Shown piece by piece: positions 17,521 through 27,546 of a stretch of DNA of 64,000 nt (its first letter is position 1; the number at the start of each line of letters is the position of its first letter). The notes under the pieces were generated by a model. The model was not told where the DNA came from. It worked only from the letters and a program-made list of their open reading frames with translations, and did not search any database. Both the position numbers and the translations under genes were made by a program. Origin of the DNA: Tatumella ptyseos (lineage in GTDB: Bacteria > Pseudomonadota > Gammaproteobacteria > Enterobacterales > Enterobacteriaceae). The stretch covers positions 868,001 to 932,000 of the forward strand of contig NZ_CP130649.1 of assembly GCF_030552895.1 (NCBI RefSeq). Direction: 5' to 3'.

Positions 17521-17583
17521 ATAAGGTATCGGTAAAACCATGAGGATCAGTTGATACTGTATCCGCCACCTATTTCCCGACCC

Positions 17584-18396
17584 TTATTTTTTGCTAAGGG
17601 CATCTGACTTTTTAATACAGGCTTGCATTGCTTGTATAATTGATGAGCGGAATCCAGTCTCTTCCAACATTGCAACCGCTTCAATTGTCGTGCCGCCTGG
17701 TGAACAGACGTTATCTTTTAATTCACCGGGATGCTTTCCACTTTCTAATACCATCTCAGCGGAGCCTTTTACTGCCTGAGCAGCAAATTGATAAGCTTTT
17801 GCTCGAGGCATGCCCGCTAAGACCGCTGCATCGGCCATGGCTTCAATTAATATATAAATGTAAGCAGGTGCCGAACCACTCACACCGACCACGGCATGAA
17901 TTAACGATTCGCTGACAACTTCTGCTTTACCGAACTGGCTAAAGATGGACAGTACCGTTTCAGTCTCTTGCTCGGTGACGTTATTATTGGGGGTGATAGA
18001 GCTCATTCCTTCGCCGACCAAGCATGGAGTATTTGGCATCACACGAATAATTTTTTGCTCTTTCGGCAGTGCAGAAGCTAAAGACTCCAAGGTTACTCCG
18101 GCAGCAACCGAAACAATGACGGTTTCTTTACGTAGATGACTAGAGAGCTTATCAAGTGTATCGAGTAAAGCGTTAGGTTTTACTGCAGCGATGAGATAGT
18201 CGGCTTTTGCGGCTAATTGGTTGGCGCTCTCCATCGCAGTTACCCCGAATTGGTCATGGAGAGCACTATTGGTTTTGGGCTTTCGGTCAAAGACGAGAAT
18301 ATTTTCAGCGGGTACGGACTGACTCTTGATCAAACCGCTGATCATCGCGCTGGCCATGTTGCCGCATCCTAAGAACCCGATCGTTACATTTTTCAT
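17584..18396 (-). CDS. proC: Pyrroline-5-carboxylate reductase
   Basis: Last step of proline synthesis: reduces pyrroline-5-carboxylate with NADPH. 270 residues, one more than usual for E. coli. The N-terminal Rossmann motif is FLGCGNMASAMI, and the C-terminal family signature DNVCSPGGTTIEA is present, as is the conserved VRVMPNTP-type segment (RVMPNTPCLVGEG). It is divergent from yaiI. Confidence 0.96.
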   Translation of the reverse strand: MKNVTIGFLGCGNMASAMISGLIKSQSVPAENILVFDRKPKTNSALHDQFGVTAMESANQLAAKADYLIAAVKPNALLDTLDKLSSHLRKETVIVSVAAGVTLESLASALPKEQKIIRVMPNTPCLVGEGMSSITPNNNVTEQETETVLSIFSQFGKAEVVSESLIHAVVGVSGSAPAYIYILIEAMADAAVLAGMPRAKAYQFAAQAVKGSAEMVLESGKHPGELKDNVCSPGGTTIEAVAMLEETGFRSSIIQAMQACIKKSDALSKK

Positions 18397-18486
18397 ATAG
18401 CTGTTAGACCTTATCTATGACAAATCCACAAGAAGTTATTACTATACACAATTATCTTTCACCATAAGTATAGATGGAGAATAAAC

Positions 18487-18927
18487 ATGATATGGGTTGA
18501 TGCTGACGCTTGCCCAGTGGTCATTAAAGAAGTGCTTTACCGCGCTGCGGAAAGAACGCAAACGGTAGTCACCTTCGTCGCCAATCAATCTTTACGCGTT
18601 CCTTCATCAGAGTATTTACGTACGTTACGGGTCGCGGCTGGGTTTGATGTAGCAGATAATGAAATAGTGAAGCGTGTGGGACCGGGAGAACTCGTTATTA
18701 CGAGTGATATTCCGCTCGCTGCAGAAGTGTTGGAGAAAGGAGGGGAAGCGCTAAATCCGCGTGGCGAACGCTATTCCCGTGAGACAATAAAACAACGGCT
18801 AGTGATGCGCGACTTTATGGAAACGCTGCGTTCCAGCGGTATACCGTCTGGCGGGCCCGCAGCGTTAAGTCAAAAAGATCGTCAGCTATTTGCTAACGAG
18901 CTTGATAAGTGGTTTCGTGCAAGGTAA
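18487..18927 (+). CDS. yaiI: YaiI/YqxD family protein (UPF0178)
   Basis: A 146-residue protein of a PIN/NYN-like nuclease-fold family with the conserved start [21 protein letters not shown], a T-S-D-I-P-L-A motif and the NPRGERY box. The exact biochemical role is not established. GGAG precedes the start. It follows proC divergently, as in E. coli. Confidence 0.92.
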   Translation: MIWVDADACPVVIKEVLYRAAERTQTVVTFVANQSLRVPSSEYLRTLRVAAGFDVADNEIVKRVGPGELVITSDIPLAAEVLEKGGEALNPRGERYSRETIKQRLVMRDFMETLRSSGIPSGGPAALSQKDRQLFANELDKWFRAR

Positions 18928-18942
18928 GTCTCAGTCGTTAAC

Positions 18943-19620
18943 TTATAAAAAGCTATCGTCGTCGTCACCGAAACTGCTATCGCCAAAGAAACTACTGTTA
19001 TCGTCATTCTGTGGTGATTCCCAATCATTATTGAAATCACTGGAATCGGCTTGCTGATTGAACGTATCTAAGTTCTGATCGTAATTAGGTTGTTCAAGGG
19101 GAGGCTCATTAATGATGTTGACGATCTCCTCTGGTTGAGAGTGGTGGAACATGCTGGTCAACATATCTGCCATGACTACCCCTCCAGCCACACCTACCGC
19201 CGTTTGCAATGCTCCCCCTAAAAAGCCAGTGCCTCGCGCGGCGGGCTGTTGGGGGGCATTACTATAGCCCTGCTGTGGAGCAGCATTTTGAGTATTGCCC
19301 CCCCAGCCACTATTTTGTTGAGGAGCGCTTTGTGGACGGCTGTTCCCACCGCCAAACAGGCCAGAAAGGAAGCCACCACTACTTTGTTTAGGTTGTTCCG
19401 CTGCTTGGCGCTCGAGTTGTGCCACGCGATCATTCAATTTTTTTAAAGCGGCTTCTTGGATAATAATGGCTTGTGCCATGTAGTAAGGGGCATCTGGCTG
19501 GGACTGTAAATGCTGTTTTATACGCTGTTCTGCACCGCTATCACGTGCGCTGGACTGCGTTTCAGCTTGTTGCAGGCGACCAAACAGGTCATCGATGAGT
19601 TTTTGTTCTTCAGTTTGCAT
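18943..19620 (-). CDS. DUF2076 family protein
   Basis: A 225-residue protein. The N-terminal helical domain (about residues 1-75) has the DUF2076 pattern: E-E-Q-K-L-I-D-D-L-F-x-R-L, then APYYMAQAIIIQEAALKKLN and a coiled coil. The middle is Gly/Gln/Asn-rich low complexity with a short hydrophobic stretch (FLGGALQTAVGVAGGVVMAD). The C-terminus is strongly acidic, Asp/Ser/Phe-rich. The role is unknown. The stop is 15 bases from the convergent yaiI stop. Confidence 0.8.
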   Translation of the reverse strand: MQTEEQKLIDDLFGRLQQAETQSSARDSGAEQRIKQHLQSQPDAPYYMAQAIIIQEAALKKLNDRVAQLERQAAEQPKQSSGGFLSGLFGGGNSRPQSAPQQNSGWGGNTQNAAPQQGYSNAPQQPAARGTGFLGGALQTAVGVAGGVVMADMLTSMFHHSQPEEIVNIINEPPLEQPNYDQNLDTFNQQADSSDFNNDWESPQNDDNSSFFGDSSFGDDDDSFL

Positions 19621-19856
19621 CAGAAACCTCTCTTTTCTTAAAACAACAAGATACTAAGGCACTCCTGCACAAGGCTGGAACGCTCTGCTTAGCTGATGAT
19701 ATGGGGATAATTAATTTAAAGGAAAGGGTTGAGGCGTAAATAAATGTGTTTTCTTAACCTAAGCGGGATAGCCGTTCACAATTAATCCAGTTATGATGCC
19801 TACAGATCACTTACTATGGAGACGTCCGCCAGCTGGCGGTAGAGGATGTTCTGATT

Positions 19857-20384
19857 ATGTCATTTCCGGTATACCTAATCGGTGCCCGAGGCTGCGGTAA
19901 AACGACGGTAGGTAAAATACTCGCTCGTCAACTCAGTTATCATTTTTGCGATACGGACCAGCAATTACAGCAACAATTAGAACAAAGTATCGCAGACTAC
20001 GTCGCAGAACATGGCTGGGATACCTTTCGGCAACAAGAACATCACGCACTGCTTACTGTGACGTCAGATAATACCGTAGTCGCCACGGGTGGCGGTATAA
20101 TTCTTCGCGACGATAATCGTCAGCATATGCGTCAAAGCGGAACGGTCATTTGGCTAAGTGTTGATCATCAAGTCCTGGCTAACCGATTGACGGCAGATCC
20201 TGAAATAGGGCAACGCCCAACCCTTACCGGCAGGCCCATTACCGAAGAAATTTTTGATGTTCTACAACAACGGCTGCCTCTTTATCAGCAGGCGGCTCAT
20301 CATACTATCGATGCCAATCAACCGCCGGAAAAAATAGTTATCGATATTCTAACGGCATTAAGCCGAGATTCATTGACGGCCTAA
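19857..20384 (+). CDS. aroL: Shikimate kinase II (AroL)
   Basis: Phosphorylates shikimate in the common aromatic pathway. 175 residues. P-loop GARGCGKTT at 9-17, shikimate-binding Asp in FCDTD, GGG in VATGGGIIL, and the lid R-P-T-L-T-G-R. It is assigned AroL rather than AroK from its place beside ppnP and rdgC. I could not find a convincing TyrR box in the 236 bases upstream. Confidence 0.93.
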   Translation: MSFPVYLIGARGCGKTTVGKILARQLSYHFCDTDQQLQQQLEQSIADYVAEHGWDTFRQQEHHALLTVTSDNTVVATGGGIILRDDNRQHMRQSGTVIWLSVDHQVLANRLTADPEIGQRPTLTGRPITEEIFDVLQQRLPLYQQAAHHTIDANQPPEKIVIDILTALSRDSLTA

Positions 20385-20442
20385 TGTTAAGCACGCCCTG
20401 AAATCATTTATCTCTCACCCTTATTTCTAGAAAGGAAATAGT

Positions 20443-20727
20443 ATGCTTAAAGCGAACGAGTATTTTGAAGGTAAAGTTAGATCGATTGGATTTGCCAATA
20501 GCCTTGCAGGCGAAGCCAGCGTGGGAGTGATGGAGACGGGTGAATACACCTTCGGCACAGCTAAAGCGGAGGAGATGACGGTCATCAGTGGTGCACTAAA
20601 AGTACTATTACCGGGAGAAACCGAGTGGCAGTGGTTTGAAGCGGGTACGGCGTTTAATGTTCCCGCACACAGCGAGTTTCACTTACAAGTGGCAGAGCCT
20701 TCGGCTTACCTTTGTCGCTATCTGTAA
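20443..20727 (+). CDS. ppnP: Pyrimidine/purine nucleoside phosphorylase PpnP
   Basis: A 94-residue cupin (formerly YaiE) that splits nucleosides with phosphate. It shows the family start [12 protein letters not shown], the [18 protein letters not shown] strand and [21 protein letters not shown] precedes the ATG. It follows aroL, with yaiA and aroM missing between them relative to E. coli. Confidence 0.94.
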   Translation: MLKANEYFEGKVRSIGFANSLAGEASVGVMETGEYTFGTAKAEEMTVISGALKVLLPGETEWQWFEAGTAFNVPAHSEFHLQVAEPSAYLCRYL

Positions 20728-20735
20728 AGAAAAAA

Positions 20736-20760
20736 TAGGCTGCCAACTTAAGGCAGCCTA
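20736..20760. terminator. Shared terminator of ppnP and rdgC
   Basis: TAGGCTGCC (20736-20744) pairs with GGCAGCCTA (20752-20760). On the minus strand the stem is followed by six Ts, so it is strong for rdgC. It also lies nine bases after the ppnP stop. Confidence 0.82.
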
Positions 20761-20770
20761 CTGTGAGGGA

Positions 20771-21682
20771 TTAGTGTTCGGCCTCACCACCAAGACTTTC
20801 GGTCAATGAATCGATAAACTCCGCCAATTCGCCGGTCATTAGCACGAAATCAGCATCAAATCGTAGGTCAGCCTCTTCGCGGCTAATATCATCATTTTGC
20901 TCACGCAGTGTATCGCTAAACTTAATACGTTTGATTGACGCGTCTTCATTGAGCAAACATTGCATACGCTCTTGCCAATCAATGCCCAGTTTGGTCACGC
21001 GTTTTCCCGACTCTATATGATGGGCAATCTCGTCACACACTAACTCCTGTTTCTTACAGCGAATCACGCCACCTTCTTCTAAGGTCGCTTTTAATTCAGC
21101 CTCGTCCAGCAAAGTAAATCCAGCACTTGGCGTGCCAGAGCGTACCCACTCAGTAAGCGTAATCTCTATTGGAGTCTGAAGGGTAAGCGGTACAACTGGC
21201 AAAGAACCTAGGCTTTTACGTAATAAGGCCAACACATCTTCAGCTTTTTTAGCGCTACCACTATCTACGATAACGCGCTGATGTTGAACATCAATCCAAA
21301 TCCATGTCTGGCTGTAGCGACTGAATGCACGGGGTAATAGGCTATGGATAACCTCATCTTTCAGAGAGTCTTTTTCTGCTTTCTTTAAACGGCGTTGTTG
21401 CTCCGTTTCGAGTTTCAACACTTTGGCCTCAAGCGCTTGCTTGATCACTGTGGCCGGTAGCATTTTCTCTTCTTTACGTGCACAGAGCAGAAGCTGACCT
21501 TGGCTAGCATGGACTAAGGTTTTTCCTTGTGGACCAAGGGGAGAAACCCAGCCCATAGCCAGTTTATCTTGGCTTGTGCATGGTGTGAACTGACTAGACG
21601 CTAATTGCGTTTCAATCTCTTCAGCAACTAGAGGGATCTCTCGGGTTAATCGGTAGACCATCATATTTTTAAACCACAACAT
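20771..21682 (-). CDS. rdgC: Recombination-associated protein RdgC
   Basis: A ring-shaped DNA-binding protein that restrains RecA. 303 residues, equal to E. coli RdgC, with the conserved start [16 protein letters not shown], the [19 protein letters not shown] block and the C-terminal [12 protein letters not shown]. It has its own gap upstream, so is probably transcribed apart from sbcDC. Confidence 0.96.
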   Translation of the reverse strand: MLWFKNMMVYRLTREIPLVAEEIETQLASSQFTPCTSQDKLAMGWVSPLGPQGKTLVHASQGQLLLCARKEEKMLPATVIKQALEAKVLKLETEQQRRLKKAEKDSLKDEVIHSLLPRAFSRYSQTWIWIDVQHQRVIVDSGSAKKAEDVLALLRKSLGSLPVVPLTLQTPIEITLTEWVRSGTPSAGFTLLDEAELKATLEEGGVIRCKKQELVCDEIAHHIESGKRVTKLGIDWQERMQCLLNEDASIKRIKFSDTLREQNDDISREEADLRFDADFVLMTGELAEFIDSLTESLGGEAEH

Positions 21683-21759
21683 TTTCTTTCCTCTGTTTGC
21701 TTTTGGCTGCGCGTATCATACTGAAATTACTTGGCGGTTTCAGCCACTATAGCATGGGC

Positions 21760-24700
21760 TTATTGGGTGATAGCCAAGGATGAAAAGCCTAAGCCATTCA
21801 CCTTTTTAACGTTAATCTGGATCGGAATACGTTCTTTCATGGCCTCTACATGACTAATCACGCCAATCATTTTCCCCGAGGCATTAAGACTATCCAGCGC
21901 ATCTAGCGCGGTATCCAAGGTGGCGGGGTCAAGCGTACCAAAGCCTTCATCTAAGAACAGCGAGTCGATATGATTTTTTTCACTCATTAAGTCCGATAGG
22001 GCTAGAGCCAGTGCAAGGCTGACTAAGAAGCTCTCCCCTCCTGAAAGGGTTTTAGTATCACGACACTCGTCAGCTTGCCATTGATCCACCACTTGTAATT
22101 CGAGTAAGTCTCGTTCGGTTCGTTGTAAACGATAACGGCCATGCAAGCGTTCCAACTGCTGATTGGCGAGCCACACGAGGTGTTCAAGCGTGAGACCTTG
22201 AGCGAAGCGTCGGAATTTATCACCGCTGGCGGAACCAATTAGCTCGTTAAGGTGATCCCAAGTCGCTAAATGAACTTGTCGTTCAGTGATCATCGCGATG
22301 AGGGAGGATTGCTGCTGAGTGAGTGTCTCGTCGGCTTGAAGCTGCTGAGCCACCTCACCTTGCTGAACTAATACCTGCTGATAACGCTCTTGTTGCTGGT
22401 GGCGTTGCGCGGACAGTATCTCGCCAGTCTCTTGCGCGAGAGGAGGAGGGGTTTGGTTGTGTTGCACTACCGCTTGTTCAGCTTGCTGCAGTCGCGTTTT
22501 AGCGCGGTCAATCTGCTGTTCAGCTTGTTCGATTTTATGCTGGTAGTCCTTAACGACCGATTCCGGCAGGATAGCCGCCATAAACTGTTGTTGGTCGGCG
22601 AAGCGTGACGCCTGTAAGGCTTCTACGAACTGTTGCTCAGTATGTTGACGCTGAGTCATCAGACTCTCGAGTTGCGTGATAAGCTGGCGCATCTCGCCAT
22701 GAGTCTGTTGTTGTTGGTCCTTACAGCTTTGCCAGCGCTGCCGATGTTGCTGTTCATCAAGCCGATATTGCGCAGCACGTTCTTCGAGTGCTTGGCGTAA
22801 TGCGCCGACTGACTGATCACCGACCAATGCCTGACGCTCTGTTCGGCATTGTTGGTAAGCCGACTGACCTGCAAGCAGCTGTTGCTCACGGTGGTGGATT
22901 TCCATTTCACGCTGAGTCTGTTCGCGCTGTAGGGATGCCAGCCGTTCTGTCAAAGTATGCAGGTCTGTTTCACAAGCGAGGCGTTCTTTCTGGTGTTCTT
23001 GATAGGTTCGCCAAATTTGTTGGTACTCGGTTAAGATCTCAGTCAGTTGTGCGATCGGTAGCGGCGGTAATTGATACTGTGCCAAATGTTGTAAGAGACT
23101 CTCCAACTTCTGTTGGAAATCTTCCTGTGCGCTGTGAGCCTGCTGCGTTAGCGTATCGAGTTGTTCCTGTTCTGACCGAGAGTGCTGGTCGGTTAACGCT
23201 GCAGCTTGCTGTTGCTGCTGTAGGTTTTGTTGATGTTGATAAAGTGTTTTCTCGAGTTGATTGCGCTGTGCGTGACGACGCTGTTGCTGTTCCAGAGCCT
23301 GCTGGTAACGCTGCTGAGAATCCTGCTGTTGGGCATAAGCCTGCTCTAGTTCTTCACGGTTCTCAATACTCAAAGGAATGCCATGTTGTGCGGTTTCCTG
23401 TTGCCATGTTGAGCGTAGGGCGATAATACGCTCCTCCCCTTGAGCAAGTAGCTGACGTTGATGCTGTGCCTCACGCTGACTATTGTGGCAGTCAGCCTCC
23501 AAGCGGGTAAGCACTTGCTTAATCCTGTCGACCGCTTCTCGCTGCTCATCACGGGCAGAAAAATGGTTGGAGGTAGGAACATTATCCGCGCTTTCTTGGT
23601 GACCTGGATGCGAAGTTGAACCACACACCGCACAAGGCTCGCCTTCTTGCAAACTTTCGCGCAGACGTTGTAAATCTGCAACCTGTTGCTCTAAAACACA
23701 GAGTTTCTCTAAAGCGTTGAGGTGCGCGGTTTCGGTTTCCAGCTGCCGTGTATGCTGGTTATGCTGCTGTTGCAAAGTGCTCAGCTGTTGTTCGCTATGA
23801 GTAAGCGCTTGTTGCGCCTGCTGAGCAGCGGATGTCTGCGTTTGCCACTGTTCAGAATAGCGTAATAATTGTTGATAGCAGGGCGTTAATTGTCCCTGTT
23901 GTTGGTGCCATTGCGTTAGGGCCTCGAAAGCCGACGTTTCCTCTTGTGCCAGGGGATGGTGTAGAAATGCAGTTAAGGCCGATTCGCTCGCGTTAACCAG
24001 GTGTAGCGCGTCATCAATCCGTTGCTGTTGGCCTGACCGTTCACGGCTTAGCGAATGCAGTGTGCTTTTTCGCTGTTCAATTTGTTTTATCATGGCTTGA
24101 TGGGCGTTTTTCTCTCGCAACAGCTGCTCGGCTGTACGCTGCCAGCCACCCAGTTCCGGCCCCCAATCACTGAGCGTCGGATAGCGGTTTTGCCAATCCT
24201 TTATCACGCCTATACGTTGCTGCAGAGTTTCCGCTTGTTGCGTTATTAAGCCCAACTGCTGCCCTATCTCCTGATAGGTCAGTTGCAAGGGACGTTGATG
24301 CTGTTCGAGTTCGAGCTGTTGCTGAGCTAACTGTTTAATCCGTTCATCAAGGGGGATGATCTGTTCCACCAGTAATTGCTGTTGCTGCTGATGGTAGCCT
24401 TGGAATTGTTGTTCCGTTTGAACGCTATTTTGCCAGGCTTGATAGTGGGTCAATAATTGCTGTTCTTCTTGTTCCATCTGTTGTTGTAACGATGCTTGTT
24501 GCGTACGTGTCACCGTTAAGCTATGGGTAGATTGCTCCAAGGCTTGCCAAAAGGGTAATAGTTGCGCTGCAGGTTGGTAGGCGGCAAGTTGGTCTCGTAG
24601 CGGGACGACGGCCTCTGCTTGCTGTTGCGTCGTGATTAACGCCTGCTGGCTATCAGTGGCGTGTTGAAGAAGCTGTTGATGATAGTGTTGCCAATTCAGT

Positions 24701-25434
24701 GCATGGTGTAGCTGTTCAATGTGTTGATGTAAGGCATCACGTTCTTGTGCTAAATCTTTACGTTGTTGAAACAACGCGTCACGCTGCGAATCGTTAAGTA
24801 GCGTAACGCCAGAGAGCTTGGCCTGCAGTTGATCGAGCTCGATCTTATAGTGCTTATGCCGCTCATAAACCTGCTGTGACAGACGCCCATAGATATCCGT
24901 CCCTGTCAGTTCTTCAAGTAATTCAGCCCGTTCGGAGACGGGAGCGTTGAGGAAGGCGGCAAACTGCCCTTGAGATAGCATCATTGAACGAGTGAAACGC
25001 TGGAAATTGAGGCCAGATAAGGTTTCGATTGTCTTTAGTTTATCCGACACTTTATCCGCGACAATTTTATTATCGGCGCAGCGAGCCAGCTCTACTTTTG
25101 GGGGTTGTAACTTACCACGATGATCGTTTCTTGCTCGATTTTGACTCCAAAAGGCTCGCCAAACTTCCCCTTTAATCTCAAACTCAACTTCTGCTAAACA
25201 ATCGCTGGTTCCACGGGTCATAAGCTGATTTTGTGTAGGGGAAATAGCCCCTAAACGAGGCGTCTGATGATAAAGCGCTAAGCATATTGCATCCAGTAAC
25301 GTGGTTTTGCCTGCACCGGTTTCCCCAGTAATAGCAAATAATCCATTGTCGCTAAAAGGCGGTAAGGTAAAGTCGATAAACCATTCCCCGCGCAGGGAAT
25401 TTAAATTTTTAAGGCGTAACGTTAATATTTTCAT
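21760..25434 (-). CDS. sbcC: Exonuclease subunit SbcC
   Basis: ATPase subunit of the SbcCD nuclease, which cleaves DNA hairpins and blocked ends. 1,224 residues, clearly longer than E. coli SbcC (1,048). Walker A is GETGAGKTTLLDAI near residue 40, the zinc hook is CAVC near residue 600, the signature is LSGGESFLVSLALA, and Walker B is SLFLDEGFGTLD near the C-terminus. The extra length lies in the two coiled-coil arms, which are extremely Gln-rich. It begins three bases after the sbcD stop, so the two form an operon. Confidence 0.95.
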   Translation of the reverse strand: MKILTLRLKNLNSLRGEWFIDFTLPPFSDNGLFAITGETGAGKTTLLDAICLALYHQTPRLGAISPTQNQLMTRGTSDCLAEVEFEIKGEVWRAFWSQNRARNDHRGKLQPPKVELARCADNKIVADKVSDKLKTIETLSGLNFQRFTRSMMLSQGQFAAFLNAPVSERAELLEELTGTDIYGRLSQQVYERHKHYKIELDQLQAKLSGVTLLNDSQRDALFQQRKDLAQERDALHQHIEQLHHALNWQHYHQQLLQHATDSQQALITTQQQAEAVVPLRDQLAAYQPAAQLLPFWQALEQSTHSLTVTRTQQASLQQQMEQEEQQLLTHYQAWQNSVQTEQQFQGYHQQQQQLLVEQIIPLDERIKQLAQQQLELEQHQRPLQLTYQEIGQQLGLITQQAETLQQRIGVIKDWQNRYPTLSDWGPELGGWQRTAEQLLREKNAHQAMIKQIEQRKSTLHSLSRERSGQQQRIDDALHLVNASESALTAFLHHPLAQEETSAFEALTQWHQQQGQLTPCYQQLLRYSEQWQTQTSAAQQAQQALTHSEQQLSTLQQQHNQHTRQLETETAHLNALEKLCVLEQQVADLQRLRESLQEGEPCAVCGSTSHPGHQESADNVPTSNHFSARDEQREAVDRIKQVLTRLEADCHNSQREAQHQRQLLAQGEERIIALRSTWQQETAQHGIPLSIENREELEQAYAQQQDSQQRYQQALEQQQRRHAQRNQLEKTLYQHQQNLQQQQQAAALTDQHSRSEQEQLDTLTQQAHSAQEDFQQKLESLLQHLAQYQLPPLPIAQLTEILTEYQQIWRTYQEHQKERLACETDLHTLTERLASLQREQTQREMEIHHREQQLLAGQSAYQQCRTERQALVGDQSVGALRQALEERAAQYRLDEQQHRQRWQSCKDQQQQTHGEMRQLITQLESLMTQRQHTEQQFVEALQASRFADQQQFMAAILPESVVKDYQHKIEQAEQQIDRAKTRLQQAEQAVVQHNQTPPPLAQETGEILSAQRHQQQERYQQVLVQQGEVAQQLQADETLTQQQSSLIAMITERQVHLATWDHLNELIGSASGDKFRRFAQGLTLEHLVWLANQQLERLHGRYRLQRTERDLLELQVVDQWQADECRDTKTLSGGESFLVSLALALALSDLMSEKNHIDSLFLDEGFGTLDPATLDTALDALDSLNASGKMIGVISHVEAMKERIPIQINVKKVNGLGFSSLAITQ

Positions 25435-25437
25435 GAT

Positions 25438-26658
25438 TTATCCCTGTTCCTCATTTAACTGGGCTGAGACTTCTCGGAACAGTTGTAGCATGCTGTGATA
25501 TTGCGCCTCGTCCAACGGCTCTTGGGCTAAACGTCGGCGAAAAACTTCTTCTGGCGTAAGTTCATTCAAGGTTTCTTTCATTTTTATATTAACCGCTAGC
25601 GAGGACTGAAGTCGTTTACGCCGCAGTAAGAGAATTTCCACGGCGAGGCCCTCTGCCATTTTTTCTACCCGTTGTTGCAAATCGCTGAGATATTCCTCGT
25701 GGTGGATCTCGATATCAAGCCAGATTTTCTGCCCAGATATCGGCGCTTCTAAAGCTGCTAGCTGATCAGCAAGCTCACTTAAGCTTCCTTTCAAGCTGCG
25801 CATCGGTTGAAAACAGGGAATATCGACAGTTTGCCACTGTAATGGCTGGTCAGCTGTTAGGGTGATTAGGGTGATACTCTTTGACGAGCCGAGTTCGTCA
25901 AAACTCAACGGAATCGGTGAACCCGAATAGCGAATCGGTTTCTCGCCGCTAACATTTTGCGGGCGGTGGATATGGCCTAACGCAATATAATCCGCAGGCG
26001 GAAAGGCATTTGCAGGGAAGGCTTCCAAAGAACCAATGTAGATATCGCGAACAGAATCGCTCTTCGTCACGCCGAGTGCAGTAAGGTGCCCGGTTGCAAT
26101 GATAGGTAGGCTTTCAAGCTGATGCTGCGCCGAGTAATCACAGGCTTGCTGGAAAATATCATGATAATAGCGCGTGATAGCTTGTAACAGGTCTTGTTGT
26201 TTCTCTTTGCCTGAAAGTCCGGCTTGGCTCAGTTGAATATCACGCGGGCGTAAATAAGGAATGGCACAGAGAATTGCCGCAATATTCCCGTTTCTCTCTT
26301 TCAAAGGAAAGAGAGGTGAGCCACCTTGCTCATCCGGACCCGTAATAATATGGGTATTAAGGCAGGCAACGAGTTCTCTTGATTCATTGAGCGTAGCGAC
26401 TGAATCATGGTTACCTGCTAAAAGATAGAGCTGACAGCCGGTTTCTTGCAGGGACACAATAAATTGGTTTAAGAGTTCTCGGGCATAACTTGCTGGGGTG
26501 GCTGTATCAAAAATATCACCCGCCACTATGATGGCATCAACCTCTTGGTCGATGACTAACCTCTTCAGCCAGTGAAAAAAAGCCTGATGTTCTGCTGCAC
26601 GACTTCGAGCATAAAAGAACTGGCCCAAATGCCAATCTGAGGTATGAACTATTTTCAT
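25438..26658 (-). CDS. sbcD: Exonuclease subunit SbcD
   Basis: Mn-dependent phosphodiesterase (Mre11-like) partner of SbcC. 406 residues. Metal and catalytic motifs are present in order: HTSDWHLGQ, VAGDIFD, AGNHDS, ATGHLTALG and ALGHIHRPQ. It is first in the sbcDC operon and divergent from phoB. Confidence 0.96.
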   Translation of the reverse strand: MKIVHTSDWHLGQFFYARSRAAEHQAFFHWLKRLVIDQEVDAIIVAGDIFDTATPASYARELLNQFIVSLQETGCQLYLLAGNHDSVATLNESRELVACLNTHIITGPDEQGGSPLFPLKERNGNIAAILCAIPYLRPRDIQLSQAGLSGKEKQQDLLQAITRYYHDIFQQACDYSAQHQLESLPIIATGHLTALGVTKSDSVRDIYIGSLEAFPANAFPPADYIALGHIHRPQNVSGEKPIRYSGSPIPLSFDELGSSKSITLITLTADQPLQWQTVDIPCFQPMRSLKGSLSELADQLAALEAPISGQKIWLDIEIHHEEYLSDLQQRVEKMAEGLAVEILLLRRKRLQSSLAVNIKMKETLNELTPEEVFRRRLAQEPLDEAQYHSMLQLFREVSAQLNEEQG

Positions 26659-26782
26659 CAGGCTTCGCTTTTTAAGGTTTAAAGGCAGGAGTATAGCCTT
26701 TACAGATAAGGCAAAAAAACACCTCAGGACAAACTTGCAATCATTAAGGGAAGATGATTAGTTACTATCGTTATTCATAAAA

Positions 26783-26800
26783 CTGTAATAAAACTGACAG
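26783..26800 (+). promoter_or_regulatory. Pho box upstream of phoB
   Basis: CTGTAATAAAACTGACAG matches the PhoB-binding consensus CTGTCAT-A-WAW-CTGTCAC at about 15 of 18 positions, with the two direct CTG repeats eleven bases apart. It lies 46 bases before the phoB ATG and implies autoregulation by phosphate starvation, as in E. coli. Confidence 0.85.
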
Positions 26801-26845
26801 ATAATGGCGAGCATATCTAAGTAAGTGGTTAATTTTGGAGATAAA

Positions 26846-27535
26846 ATGGCCAAGCGGATCTTAGTAGTAGAAGATGAAGCCCCCATTCGCGAAATGATTT
26901 GTTTTGTACTTGAACAGAATGGTTATGAGGTAATCGAAGCAGAAGACTATGATCGTGCTCTCCGACAATTAATAGAGCCTTGGCCAGATTTAATCTTGCT
27001 GGATTGGATGTTACCAGGTGGCAGTGGTATTAATTATATTCGGCATCTAAAGAAAGAAGCCTTAACCCGAGATATCCCCGTGCTCATGCTGACGGCGAAA
27101 GGGGAGGAAGAAGATCGCGTTCGTGGACTTGATGCCGGAGCCGATGATTACATGCTTAAGCCTTTTTCCCCAAAAGAGTTGATCGCACGAATCAAAGCGA
27201 TTATTCGCCGGACCTCACCCATGCCTGAAGATGAGGTTATTGATATTCAAGGACTGGTTTTAGACCCGAGTTCACATCGCGTGATGGTAGGTGAAATGCC
27301 AGTTGATATGGGGCCGACAGAATACCGCCTGTTACACTTCTTTATGTCCCATCCCGAAAAAGTCTATACCCGCGAACATCTATTGAATCAGGTCTGGGGG
27401 ACAAACGTCTATGTGGAAGATCGAACCGTAGATGTTCATATACGACGCTTACGTAAAGCGCTGGAAGCTTCAGGTTATGAAAAAATGATCCAAACGGTAC
27501 GCGGCGCAGGTTATCGTTTTTCGATACGCTATTAA
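26846..27535 (+). CDS. phoB: Phosphate response regulator PhoB
   Basis: Transcriptional activator of the Pho regulon. 229 residues from ATG 26846, chosen over an in-frame start at 26825 because the family begins [10 protein letters not shown]. The receiver has acidic residues Glu9, Asp10 and phosphoacceptor Asp53 in LLDWMLPGG; the winged-helix DNA-binding domain has the [10 protein letters not shown] and [14 protein letters not shown] blocks. A GGAG ribosome site precedes it. Confidence 0.97.
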   Translation: MAKRILVVEDEAPIREMICFVLEQNGYEVIEAEDYDRALRQLIEPWPDLILLDWMLPGGSGINYIRHLKKEALTRDIPVLMLTAKGEEEDRVRGLDAGADDYMLKPFSPKELIARIKAIIRRTSPMPEDEVIDIQGLVLDPSSHRVMVGEMPVDMGPTEYRLLHFFMSHPEKVYTREHLLNQVWGTNVYVEDRTVDVHIRRLRKALEASGYEKMIQTVRGAGYRFSIRY

Positions 27536-27546
27536 AGGATGATGCG

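Noticed and set aside
22788..23426. 212-codon plus-strand frame
   Set aside because: Antisense to the Gln-rich arm of sbcC, which is intact with all family motifs. Long shadows are expected opposite CAG-rich coding DNA.
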